Below, in pieces: positions 11,885 to 23,632 of a DNA stretch of 64,000 nucleotides. The translations under genes and the position numbers were made by a program. Numbering within the stretch: the stretch's first letter is position 1; the number at the start of each line of letters is the position of its first letter. Origin of the DNA: Carposina sasakii (lineage: Eukaryota; Arthropoda; Insecta; Lepidoptera; Carposinidae); assembly GCA_014607495.2 (NCBI GenBank), contig CP053159.1, positions 1,867,501 to 1,931,500 of the forward strand, read 5' to 3'. Under the pieces are notes generated by a model. It saw only the letters and a program-made list of their open reading frames with translations. It ran no database searches and was not told where the DNA came from.

Positions 11885-14012
11885 TTGTACGAGCATTGCC
11901 TGCCATGTCCGAAATAAATAAATAAAAACTGTTCTCTTCTCTTATTCCATCAGTTATTATTTACATAAGCGAGAGAGCATATAAAGTTTAAAATGAACCA
12001 AAAGAGATAGCATATTTAATTTTATAAAATTGAATTACGAACGAGCCTGCACTATTTAGCTATGAAATGACAACAGGGTAGCTTACTGAAATATTGTGAT
12101 GTCAGACAAGGATAGTAAGCATTGTCAATCATAGCGACATCTATTGAAATCGCAATAAATTGTAGCCATCTAAGTTTCACTATAGTTTACACCACAGACT
12201 ACTTAGTGGTTTACACTATTAGACTTGTTTATTTCCCATAGTGGAGATAGTAACATTTCTGGTATGAAATTCTAGATGTCGTTATAAACTTTTCTTTAAC
12301 TTTTTAAAATTAAGTATGTATATCCGTATTACCATAGAGGATTATTCCTCTATGGTATTACGGACATACGGTTAAACCGGAATGCTTTGATGATGCGGGG
12401 ATCCTGTGCTGATGCGGAGCTTCATAGATCTAGCTAGAATACCGCAGCTGCATCTCCTTCCGTGCATGACGTAAGTATCGATTAGGAACTAGAGCATTCT
12501 CTCGGGCGATTAGCTGCAACTTGATGCTAAAATGGTCCTTTATGGTTCAGCGGTTCTGGCTATTCCGTTTTTCGTAAACACAGCTAAGAAATGAGTTCCC
12601 GAAATTCCTGCGGGAACGGAAGTTCTTTAGTTAACGCAGATGAAGACCAGCGACCGCAAATATACCTAAGTATGTAGTACATATTACGAATGAACATTCC
12701 TAGTTGATGCTTTTATAAGAAACCTACATAACAAGTCATGAACTCATGACCTATGCAATTTTCTGTCAAGTAAGGAACCTAGGTGTTAAAGCAGGTATGT
12801 ACCTATTCCTTGGATTCAAATTCCAAATATAGGTTGCTTCGATTATGTGAGCGAGAAGCCGACTAGTCTAAAGAGTCGTAGAATAGACTCGAGAGAGAAG
12901 TAGACTAAACTGCAACGGTCTCGCTTCTTTACAATGGAAACATTCCTCCTTTAGAAGATGTTACTTCCGAGAAACATCTATAAGTAATTTAAGTTCAAAC
13001 CAGTAACACCTCATACTCGTCTATCGATTGCGGTAATAATTTTACCGTAGTATTTAAAAAAAAACTCACTATGTCAGAGCAATTTAAGATACGTAACTGT
13101 ATCACTTGCGAATAATAGGAACGATGGTCGATAAAAAATTGTAATCTGTCGGTCCGAGTAACAGAACTAAGATTAAGTAATTTAAGAGTAACTGAAAAAA
13201 CTGAATTTTTTTTCGTGATAAAAACTAGCATGTCCTTTGCATGAACGTATAAAAAACTAGTTCTTTTTACGTTCATGGTCCTTTGATCCTTTCTCAGACT
13301 CTGGCTAGCTAGAGTACCTGTTGTACCATTTCAGTTTGTATTCGGTTCAGTAGTTTTGACGCGAAAGCAAGACAGGCAGACAGAGTTATTTTCGCATTTA
13401 AAATAATTATTCGTAAGGATACCCTAAATACACTCAAAATTGGTCAGAAGTGGCACCATGTGGTTCTATCGGCCCTTGGTGCTCTGCCTACCCCGTAAGG
13501 GATACAGGCGTGATTGTATGTATGTATTTGTAAGGATTTTAGTAGGTCTACTGAGGTACCTACTTACACTTTTACATAACCCTAAGGTTTTGGTCATTGG
13601 TGTACCTACCTATTTAAGTACATAGATGGCTATTTCTTCAGTGGCAATGGTATATCTTGGTAGTTAATAATAATTTCCACAGATACTGCCTATGGAATCT
13701 CTTATAAAAGTTTTTAAAACTTGCGCAACAATTATGTGCCATTTATGGCCTAATCAATTATTTTGTTATCAAACATTAGAATCAGAGAAAATGCGTACAT
13801 CCACCCATGTACTGAGCACATGTCTAATTTGTTATCAATAACCTTGAATTTCCGATATAGCATAGATGGGATAGCTACATTACTCTATACTAGAAATTCG
13901 TCACGTAACATAACTGAAAATAGCCGCACGTTATGCCAACGGCTTACAGTCGACAAGCTTGCGGTGGTTAGTCCGTATCGTTCTGTCGTGTCGGTGCGAC
14001 GCCACTCTCGCC
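11885..14012. other. Intergenic region between the Gemin8-like and UGT genes
   Basis: It contains a short near-perfect hairpin (12318-12369), a copy of the GTAAGAGTCGACTAAGG family (about 12455-12550), a fragment with CGGTTCAGTAGTTTTGACGCG (about 13340-13390) and the GTCAGAAGTGGCACC repeat (13419-13530). The 93-residue minus frame at 12995-13276 has no recognisable similarity. No gene is supported. The promoters of the two divergent flanking genes must lie at its ends, but no clear TATA box or initiator was seen. Confidence 0.5.
12318..12369. repeat. Short near-perfect inverted repeat (hairpin)
   Basis: The arms TATCCGTATTACCATAGAGG and CCTCTATGGTATTACGGACA pair with only a few mismatches around a loop of about four bases. 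A transcript would form a tight stem of about 24 bp. No flanking duplication was noticed. Confidence 0.7.
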
Positions 14013-17000
14013 ATGCGCACCCGCACCGCACTCGCCCTGGCTGCCGTCCTCACGCTCGCGCATAATGCCCACCCAGCACGCATTCTCGGCCTCTTCCCCC
14101 ACACCGGGAAAAGCCACCAAATGGTATTCGAACCGCTGCTACAGAAGCTAGCGGAAACGGGACACCAGGTCACTGTCGTCTCTTTCTTCCCGCAGAAAAA
14201 TCCAATTGCCAACTACACCGATGTCAGCCTGGAAGGCCTGGCGCCTATCGGACTGGCGACGTTCGATCTCGCGATATACGAGAATCCCAGTAAAGTGCTC
14301 AAGTTTCTGGGACTTTATAGACTGGTGAAGCAAATGATGGAATTTGATCCGTTACGCGGCATGGCACTGCACACCTGTAGCCGGCTGGTCAGCTGGGAGC
14401 CGCTGATCGACACCCTGAAGAAGGAGTACGATCTGGTGTTGTTGGAGAACTTTAACAGTGACTGCATGCTAGGTCTGTTACACGTGTATGGTATAAATGT
14501 GCCCAAAGTTGCGATGCTGTCGAGTCCTCCGATGCCGTGGACGACGGAACGTATGGGGTTGATTGACAACCCGTCGTATATGCCCATCATTTCCACGCAT
14601 CGATCAGGTAAGCTGACGTTCGCTGAACGCCTGGAGAACACTTTCATGCAAGTGTACTTCAAGCTATGGTTCCGGTACGGTGTGCAGATAAAGGAGCAAG
14701 AGATTATAGAGAAGCACTTCGGGGAAAAGTTGCCCGATTTGAACTCTCTGGCCAAGAACATATCGTTGATATTGGTGAACACGCATCATGAACTGAATGG
14801 GGTGAAGCCCTTGCTGCCCGGCATCGTGGAGGTGGGGGGAATGCATTTGAACCCGACTCGGAAACCGATACCCCAGGTACGTTTGCTGCAAATCACGGTC
14901 ATCCGATCTTTGTAATTAGTATTGATTGCATCGGGGAAGTGAGACACCATTTTATAACAAGTGTAGAGCACCATCGCGCTTTAACGATGGAATTTCTCCT
15001 GTCTTCCTTTACCTATACATAACTTGCCGAAACCTCTCTGGTGACGAGTATAAAATTACTTAGGTTACCTAACTAAACTAACTACATATAAGTATAAGTA
15101 CTCACTCAGTAATTGAATGATTGCTATCCGTATTAACAAGATGACACAGCTTCCGGGAATTATTAGCGTTGTATATGCACTATATTCCTGCACTTATGCA
15201 CTAGGTAGGTATACTGTTTATTAGAGTCGATCTACCTAGTCTGTGTTTTGCATAATGTATGTTTGAAGTTTGCTACCAGACCTACCTACCTAAACGTACG
15301 ATACAGGAATACGATTGATATTGATAAATACATTACCTTACCTAAGTTTCCTATAGCCTATAGTACCTACCTATATATTATGTAGCCGGTGGTTTCAACA
15401 GCATAACAACCATTGTTTTTATCGTAAAACGCATGCATAATATGCCTACACTAACCCAAAGATGACGTAGCAATGTCGAATCAATGCTAAATTACAATAA
15501 TAATAAACATTTCTCAGTGCAGGTACTTTGCACAGCAAAACATTTTAAATCTGGAAGTGAGGTCATACATCCTACTAATAATATTATAAACGCGAAAGTT
15601 TGTAAGTATGGATGGATGGATGGATGTTTGTTACTCTTTCACGTAAAAACGGCTGGAGCGATTTTAATAAAATTTGGTATGGAGTTAGCCGACACCCTGG
15701 ATTAACATATACATACATACATATAATCACGCCTTTATCCCTCACGGAGTTGGCAGAGCACTAAGGGCCGATAGAACCACATGGTGCCACTTCTGACGAA
15801 TTTTTAGGGTATAGTTGAGATTAACATATAGGCTACTTTTTATCGCGGTTTATCTCGACATTTTGTTTTTTCTGCAGTCCATGCGGATGAAGTCGCGGGC
15901 GTCCATTAGTAGGTACCTTTATAAGAGTACCAGTAATAAAGGGCGTAAATAGGTAGAGGAAATTTTATCAGTTGACCTACTCCATTAAATTGCGTCCAAC
16001 CAACACTATCAGCGGTCACTTTTTTTGCAAGATGTGATTTATTTGTGTATGTTTTTAAACAAGTAATTTTGTAGGCACTCTGTGTAATCTCGAGTTTACC
16101 TTCTCACAATAAAATCTAGCTGAAAATGTCAAGCAACATTGCCTGTGTATGTATGTACGTACTGATTGAGAACCTATCGATCATGGAGGTAATAAAATCG
16201 ATATACTGATACTAAAATGTTTTGAGATTTTTTGTGAGATGTTTTTGTGGTATATTAACTGATTTCAATAATTTAGGATGATGCTAAATAGAAAACCTAT
16301 TATGACTTCGCGGTCCCACGAGGGTCCCACACGATCCCGGCCTTTACACTCTACCAGTATAGAGGAATGCCAATAGGCCTATCTGCTGATTTGGAAGTCT
16401 CATGAATGTTCATATAAGGCACTATGCCACATCCATTGATTAAGTTTCAATGAGCGATCATCACTATGACAGTGTTGCCCGATCGTACATTGCGAAATTA
16501 TCTCATAGCTATTTATTGCAAAATTATCGTGTTTTTATCGCATGACAGAATATATGGACAAGTTGGATGTTTACAAAATTATCGTAGATTTAACAAAATT
16601 ATCTTAGAATTTGGACGAATTATCGTGCGATACCTAATTTTAATTTTTATGGCATGACACTGAATGAAATGAAATATCGTGGATCCAAGGGCGTCGCCAA
16701 GGGGGGGCAGGTAGGGGCAGCTGCTCCCCCCCCCCTAGAGATTCTAAAAAAGTTGCCAAATATAATACAACCAAAGTCCTAAGTCTTTGAGTTGATTTGC
16801 TTGAAGTTCAAGCCTTGAACAATCATTCCCGTACGTCGAAAATCGAATTCAAATTCCTTTTTATTTTATTTTTCTAATAAATGTTATTATAACTCATTTA
16901 CAAGTTTTTTATTGCATAGTCAAGAGCTCGTGCTCGTGTAGCTTTGCACATTAGACTCTGTACTGTCACAGAATATATATGTATATAGTACTAAGATACT

Positions 17001-20000
17001 GTTGTTATTACAATCGCTGTAGATGTAAGGCTCGTAGTAAAAGTGAAAAGTTTAATGTGCTGTCGAATTTACCTACAATTCATACCTACTTTTCTCATTC
17101 ATAGAGAATGAGAAAAGTATGAATTGTAGTAGGCAAAGTCAACTTGCCCCCCCCCCCCTGCGCCATCGGCTGGCGACGCCCTTGCGTGGATCTACGATAA
17201 TTATCGTGCATCTGGCAATGAACTGTCAAAAAAGATTTGGCACTATGCCACATCCATTGGTTAAGTTTCAATGAGTGATAATCACTATGAACTGTCAAAA
17301 AACATACGCCTGCAGGATGGCCGGGTTATTGTTGAAATTATGATGACATTGCATTATCTGTTTTGCAAATTCTAGCCATTCTTGTCAGCATTTTCACTTT
17401 CATTTCTTTGCTTGGTCACGCGTCAATAGTGCAACTAAGTAAGGTATTTGCTCCAATTTGGACATGCTTTATTTATTGTAATTATAAGGTACAAGTTGAT
17501 TTGTATAATAGGTACTACAGGTTAGCGAATAATCAATTAAAGATACGACCCGGCGGCATGTGAAATCTATAATTTAAAAATGAATCGCTAATTGGGTTGC
17601 TAAATTTGAGCAAATCTCGAGAACAGCTGAACCGATTTCGATAATGCTTTTTTTAAATATCCTTTTAAGTACAAGGATGGTTCTTTCGGAGAGAAAAAAA
17701 TATAAAAGCGCCTGAAAAAGTCTAAAAACAACACTTTTCATGGTGGCCGCCCACAACTTTGTCCACGTGAAAGGGCATTACACCCGTGCAAACCCGGGGC
17801 GGATCCCTAGTTATTAAATAACAACTTTAGGATTTAACACCAATATCAAACTCACAAGATTCATGAATAGCTGAACTAAATATGGGACGGAACTATCAAA
17901 AAATTATTTGTATATTTTCTCTGGTTATATATTTTTATTTATGTGTGACTAATCCAAGTAGAAATAGGCGAAATAAATTCTAAGTACCTAGTTGGAAATA
18001 AGTAGATATAATAACTTTTTTTTTAAATCATAGGAAGGTACCTACCTAAGTCCAGAAAGACAATGATTTCAATATATTGTAATGTAACTAACTGTAAGTG
18101 TACATAAGTAGTTGAAATCTGTCATTGTTTAAAATAGAGATTCAAGGTTAGCTAAGCATTTGTACTTGTACTGATACCTTACGACGCGTATACGTACTTA
18201 TACCTACCTACCTAGGTACGTACTATTAATGTTGGGCAAACTTGTACTAAAAGTACAGTAGGGGTACTTTACTAAGCAAGTAATTACTCATGATTCTCAC
18301 CCGAGTATACGTTACTGCATGGCACTCTTAACTTTATTCCTACTCCTGGACTAACACACAGCCTTTTTCAATTTATTATACGTGATTACTGATTATACTT
18401 AATACTATTAGCGACTACCTCGTCCGTGTGCCTGCATAAAAACAAAATGTCGAAATTTTCCAGGTTTTTTTTTTGATAAAAAGTAACTATAGAAAGCGTG
18501 CCAAAGTTCAGTAGGTAGTTTTCGCGTGTGTGAAGTGAAGTGGCGTGAAAGCGCGACCAGCTCAAGTCGCATGACTTGGGAAACACGATATGATAAACCG
18601 ATTGATCGACATTTAGCCTGTCATTATACGATAAATATAGCCGCCATGTTGAATTTTGTATAGTGACAATACGATATCGTGCGATACGATATCCACGATG
18701 CGTGGTCATGCTAGCCTCCGTCCGTATCGCTATCTTTTTGGCAGTCATAGTGATATCACATAATAAATCTATGATTATCACTTTGAAACTTAAGAACTGG
18801 AAGTGGCATGCATAAATGACTTTGTCAAAAATAATCAAACGGGGGCGACACAACCACCCTGGTCCCTGACCGTGGCCTTGTCGTCTAGTGGAGAAAAACG
18901 CCCATTGGATGCATGGTCTTGGTCAAGAACCGAATCATATTGAACAACGCAAAATCTATCGAATCGTCTCGATGAGACATTTAATAGGTACCTTACCTCA
19001 CTACTACTTACCTAATAAAAGTGTGCAACCAACGTACGTACGTAATATTTTAACCAACGTATTATTAAGTATTTTATAGTTTTGTGCAAAGTAAGAGGAA
19101 ACTTTAGCTAAGTAGCTGTACAATCTCCTGTAACTGAACTGGGAAACCGTTTCTTAACACTTCTAGGTTCCACATGCGAAATCTCAACTTCTTTTGCGTG
19201 TAGGGTTGTCAGGTGTTCGGATAAGACCTCTTGGTCTAACTATTTAGATTGCGTGTCCAGACAACGGTTTGTAGGTACTCAAAAGACGTTTGTTTGTTGT
19301 ATGTTGGTATGTTTCTCAAAAGACGTTACCTAGTGTGGCCGAGAACAGGCGCGAATCAACTTTACTCATGTCCGGCCAAACTGGCTGGTCTGTCCAACTT
19401 TTGACTTTAGCGACATGCAACACTTGCATGTGCTCAATTTCATCACTTGACTGTTTTCAACTGCTATATAAACATCCTCATCATTCCAGTATATCGAGCG
19501 GTTCCTCAACGAGTCAACAGAGGGAGTGGTCCTCTTCAGCTTCGGCTCTCTGATCAGGACGGCCAGCATCCCGGAGTACAAGGAGCGGATGCTAGTGAAC
19601 GTCCTCTCGAGGTTGAGGCAGAGGGTCATATGGAAGTATGAGGACAGTGACGAGGAGGGCACTTTGGAAGGGAATATCTTGAAGGTCAAGTGGATACCGC
19701 AATATGAGTTGTTACGTAAGTGCATCCATGATTTTTTTATGTAGCTTTTGTATTAAGGTGTCACATTACCAGCAAAGGCCTATTACTAACGGTTTTTGCT
19801 GAAAGGGATTGTTATTAGTATCTACTTACGTAATGGCTCCTGACACCAGCTCTTCGCACAAAGTAAGTCATTATTACAGTAACCTCTTTTCATTAATGTA
19901 CGGTCCAGCACATCAAGATCTAATTCATTTCCATAATGCCAATTTAAACAATAAAAAAAATCGCGGATTGTACCTAGATAAACCTTCAACTTTTTTCATA

Positions 20001-22485
20001 CTCAATTTGGAACCAATAAATGAGGATATTGTCGAATGAGTTAAGTAAATAGCACCTGCCTAAACCTTTGGCAAGGGTTTACTTCAGTTTATTTGCACAA
20101 TTAGTTCGCGGGGATTAGCAGTTGAGCAAGCTGTTTGCAGATTTATCAATCGATGGCCAAGTTTTTCTCGAAATGTGAAAATATTTGAATAAGTAACGTA
20201 AGGCAGTTACTATCATACCTTCATTCCCTCACGGTACTTAAGGAGATTAGCACGTGTTTTTAAAATCAAACATTGGTTATGAAGAGAATATGAGCTTTTA
20301 TCATAGGATGGCAAAGACGGAATATCGGATCACTATATTTAGGACCCTTCCAAAACACTATAAAACTCTAGGTACACGCAAAAGAACGTTTTTTTCGTAC
20401 GGACGAACAAGTTGGTCAGTCAAGTATACGTCAATGGGATTGGGCAGAAGTCTGCAAACTTCACACCCACATCACTTAGCCTCAGTTACACAGTCACAAA
20501 CCCCACGGAATACATGCTGATGAACCCATTGATCATGCATGCGGTCGATCGTGAACGCCATAAGATTAATTCCAAGACTCCGGCTGATAAGCAATGTTCT
20601 TGGGAAATTAACCACAAGTGATTTCCCGAGGAGTTCGACTTCTTAGCTAGCCTATACCTACCTATATGAACAGTAAAAAACATCACATTCGCCTGAATAT
20701 TATAGGCCACTGCTGGACGTAGGCCTCCAGCGGGTGATCTTGCTCATACTTACATGACATTAGTTCCGTTTATATTTTAATTCAAATCCGCTTTCTTAGA
20801 TGTGGCTCTAAAAGACCACACGCTAGATACTGGGATCGTAGGTAGGCTGGTAGACCTATCAGGTAAGCTAAGCCGATAAGTAGGCCACTATGTATATTTA
20901 AAAATGTTAGGTAGGTAGTCTATAGTCTCAGATCAAGAAATCTATCGTAAGTTTTCCAGCACAAATGACCTATTAATAGTCCAATTGTTTCGTAACCTAT
21001 TTATCGTCATTGTCCGTGACCCTATTGTCGCTAAATTGAACTTTCTGGAGCATGTTTTTTAATCATATTCAAACAACAGTTCACAACACACACACACGTC
21101 ACGTGCTTTTTTGCCCGGCGAAAAAGTTTTTCGTAAGTCTATTTTTAATGGCGAAAGCAACCAATTCTTAACTCCAGACAACTTCAGAGTTTTGTCAGTT
21201 ATTACCGCAAGCTTTTAGGGCTTTCAAACGTATTATAGACCCGTTCAGTTCAAATGATGATTATAATGTCCAAGTATAACGTGTTTTAGTGGTTATTCTA
21301 TGGTCATCCGTCTGACATATTCTTCCTAGGCAGATTTACCCATGTAGGTACCTTACATTTTATTTTACAGAGCATCCCAAAGTTCTGGCTTTCATAGCCC
21401 ATGGCGGCCTCCTGGGCATGACGGAGGCCATCTCAGCAGGGAAACCAATGGTGGTGGTGCCGTTCTTCGGAGACCAGCACCTGAATGCCGATACTGCTGC
21501 TGGGGCCGGCATGGCCAGGGCTGTCTCCTACGGGGATTTAACTGAAGATGCGTTTTCGAAAGCACTTGAAGATGTGCTCAGCGCTGAGTAAGTTATGAAT
21601 AAAACATTCTAGGGACTAGCGCTAGAAACGAGCCTATTTTCTTGAAGCGAACTACATGGTGAAGTGACAATACCTCCTAACTAACATTTTTTTAACAAAT
21701 CGATTTTTTTAATGCAGTACCTATACTTGTAATTCAATAATAAGTATATTGCATTTTAAAAAAAACGACTTGTTAAAAAAATGTTAGTTAGGAGGTATTG
21801 TCACTTCACCGTCGAATGTTATTTGCAGTAGGTAGGTGGGAAACTAGAGGAAAAGGCAATATCACTGCCAAATACAGCGCCCATTGCTTATATCGTTAGC
21901 TAGAAGGTACGATCAGCCAGGGCCGGCCCGCCCATACGGCGAACGGAGCAGTCGTTCCAGGCGCTAAATCCTAGAGGGCGCCTAAACGGTAAAAATATAG
22001 GTATATATTATTACGAGCAAACAGGAGAGGCGCCATAATTGGATCTCGCTCCATTCTAAAATTTACTTCGGGTCGGTGCTGCGATCAGCTGATCCTCCAC
22101 CTAACTAAATAATATCTAGAAACCATGAAGAAAACAATCTTAAACAGACCATACTACCAACTCTATGTCCCAGCTCATATCTCCACCTTCTGCTTATTTC
22201 AGAATGCGCATTAGCGCTCGTCGAGTATCCAGCATGTGGAAGGACAGACAGAACCAGCCCATGGACACCGCCATCTACTGGATCGAGAGGGTACTACGGT
22301 GGGGAGACGAGTCCAAACTCTACTCCGTCGCCAGAGAACTCACCTTCTTCGAGTATTCCCAGCTAGATGTCGCCGCTGTGCTGTTATTAGCTATCATTGT
22401 GCTCCTGATCTTACTACAAGTGACTCTATCAGCTGTATTTAGTATGATCTTCGGTAGCCCGAAGAAAAAAGAGAAGTTACATTGA
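14013..22485 (+). CDS. UDP-glycosyltransferase (insect UGT family), four exons
   Basis: Exons read as 14013-14876, 19490-19715, 21371-21587 and 22203-22485, all with GT-AG borders and consistent phases (0, 1, 2), giving 529 residues. Insect UGTs move a sugar from a UDP-sugar to small lipophilic compounds in the ER lumen. The protein starts with a signal peptide (MRTRTALALAAVLTLAHNAHPA). A family-typical LFPHTGKSHQMVF follows, with the presumed catalytic His, then an ENFNSDC acceptor-side motif. The donor-binding signature FIAHGGLLGMTEAISAG and FFGDQHLNA lies near 371-403. A single C-terminal membrane helix (AAVLLLAIIVLLILLQ region) follows, then a lysine-rich tail ending KEKLH, a KXKXX-type ER retrieval signal. 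I chose ATG 14013 because it starts the signal peptide. The gene appears intact; the exact UGT subfamily was not assigned. Confidence 0.93.
15565..15912. repeat. Cluster of three repeat fragments in UGT intron 1
   Basis: 15565-15705 is a plus-strand tail of the AATATTATAAACGCGAAAGTTTG family (similar ones near 33000 and 33505). 15704-15823 is a minus-strand GTCAGAAGTGGCACC family copy. 15823-15912 is a minus-strand GGGATAAAAAGTAGCC family fragment. They are nested end to end. Confidence 0.6.
16418..17295. repeat. ~55-bp direct repeat pair bracketing the hAT insertion
   Basis: GGCACTATGCCACATCCATTG followed by TTAAGTTTCAATGAG occurs at about 16418-16470 and again at about 17239-17292 with few differences. 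The hAT element lies between the copies but is not adjacent to them. They are therefore an older local duplication, or the ends of a larger element into which the hAT jumped. Confidence 0.6.
16686..17184. mobile_element. hAT-type non-autonomous element in UGT intron 1, with 8-bp target duplication
   Basis: The left end is CAAGGGCGTCGCCAAGGGGGG and the right end GGCTGGCGACGCCCTTG, forming terminal inverted repeats of at least 13 bp. The direct repeat CGTGGATC lies at 16678-16685 and 17185-17192, an exact 8-bp duplication. Poly-C tracts lie just inside both ends. An internal near-perfect inverted repeat lies around 17068-17135 (arms with TTTTCTCATTC and GAATGAGAAAA). There is no transposase frame. 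Confidence 0.85.
18545..18720. mobile_element. MITE, CTAGCATGAC family copy in UGT intron 1
   Basis: The body shares ACGATAAATATAGCCGCCAT and ATACGATATCG with the copy at 7868-8015. The right end is GGTCATGCTAG. The 155-residue minus-strand frame over this region is a translation of it. Confidence 0.55.
21658..21810. repeat. Long perfect-armed hairpin in UGT intron 3
   Basis: The left arm from GGTGAAGTGACAATACCTCC and the right arm ending GGAGGTATTGTCACTTCACC are perfectly complementary for about 40 bp (through CTAACTAACATTTTTTTAAC). Pairing continues imperfectly inward almost to the centre near 21735. It lies 70 bp after exon 3. It resembles a short MITE; its transcript would form one long stem. 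Confidence 0.8.
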
Positions 22486-22768
22486 TTGTGTTTTGTAGAA
22501 GACTGATTTTAAGGTTCACAAATCATTGTAAGTTCCAACATGAAAAACAGTTCCTATTTACGGCTACAGGTCCAATCATACATGCACTTTCCAAATTAAA
22601 GATCCTATCATCAATCTATCATCATTTAAAGTAGGCATATACAGGGTGTTTTAGCCTATGTATAGGTATACAAGATGTTTGTTATGGTCAACAAAATGCT
22701 TAGAATACATATAATAATGTTCATTTCAATGCCTTTGTCTACTTATGTATTTATAAGAGGGTAGACCT

Positions 22769-22967
22769 GGCCCCCTGATTACGTAACTTGTAATAGCAAA
22801 ACCGAAGCCGCACGATCGCCATAATTGAGAGTGTGTGCGTGCGCGCAACGAGCGCTCGGCGTCCTCCCGCGGCCCGCACCTCGCCCCGGTCACATACACA
22901 TTCTCAATTATCGCGATCGCCCTGCTTCGGCTTTGCTATTGCAAATTAAATTAGGTAATCAGGGGGC
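22769..22967. mobile_element. Fold-back MITE with GGCCCCCTGATTAC ends
   Basis: The left end GGCCCCCTGATTACGTAA mirrors the right end GGTAATCAGGGGGC. Inner blocks also pair: TAGCAAAACCGAAGCC with GGCTTTGCTATTG, and CCATAATTGAGAGTGTG with CACATTCTCAATTATCG. The centre is a GC-rich block of about 60 bp. Related ends occur at 40345-40505, near 62763 and near 63208. Confidence 0.7.
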
Positions 22968-22997
22968 GGGTTTCTCTTCTTACAAAAAATGTTAGTC

Positions 22998-23111
22998 ACT
23001 TAAACTCATCGTAAAATAAGAGGTCCGTTTATATTTGCAATCTGCACACTGTTTCATACATTTTTATTTAGCTCGTGAATAATCCGCCGGACTTCTTATA
23101 CCGTAATTGAT
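22998..23111. repeat. Repeat, AAAATAAGAGGTCCGTTTA family
   Basis: The block from AAACTCATCG through CTGCACACTGTTTCATAC to GCCGGACTTCTTATACCG recurs almost unchanged at 40508-40634 and 41281-41425, where the two copies flank one small TMEM87 exon. Confidence 0.75.
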
Positions 23112-23632
23112 TTAAGTGCAACTATTTTAGACAACTCATTTTAGACAATAAGACATCATTTATTGTTATATTTCTGTGATTTTATGTTATTGCAACTTTG
23201 TTAGTTACTATTACCTATATAATGTCTAAAGCTGACAATAAAAGGAGTACCTATTACTTAACCTAGGTTTCATTAATTAAATTACTTAATAGTGTCAAAT
23301 TGTTATATTCTTAATAAATATTGCAATATCAACATTGTGTAAGAGTAATCCACACAAAAGTAAATGATAGACATAGTCAGTCTAAACCAAATGAGTGAGA
23401 TAGCAGAGAAAAATAGCACATTATCAGCAGAGTAAATACTTCCTTAGTTAAGGACATAATTTAAACTTATTCTCTGTTTCAAAACTGTGTACCTAATAAC
23501 ACAATAGTGCCAGCCAGTCCTCTGTCTTCCTAGCCAACTTATAAATAATATTTCATTTTAAGCTCTTCAATAGCAACAAGCATTTAACAAATATATCATA
23601 AGATCTGTTTAAAAATACACAATTGCACAGAT

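Larger units (their letters stand above)
22486..23632. other. Tail-to-tail intergenic region between UGT and KIFBP
   Basis: The UGT (+) and KIFBP (-) genes converge here. AATAAA at 23237-23242 on the plus strand and the complement TTTATT at 23158-23163 are possible poly(A) signals. If both were used, the 3' UTRs would overlap. The interval also holds the fold-back MITE at 22769-22967 and the repeat at 22998-23111. Confidence 0.45.

Noticed and set aside
14315..14782. 155-residue minus-strand ORF inside UGT exon 1
   Set aside because: It is antisense to conserved UGT codons and has no family match.
18386..18853. 155-residue minus-strand ORF in UGT intron 1
   Set aside because: It overlaps a MITE copy and flanking repeats and its translation is low-complexity, unlike any protein I know.
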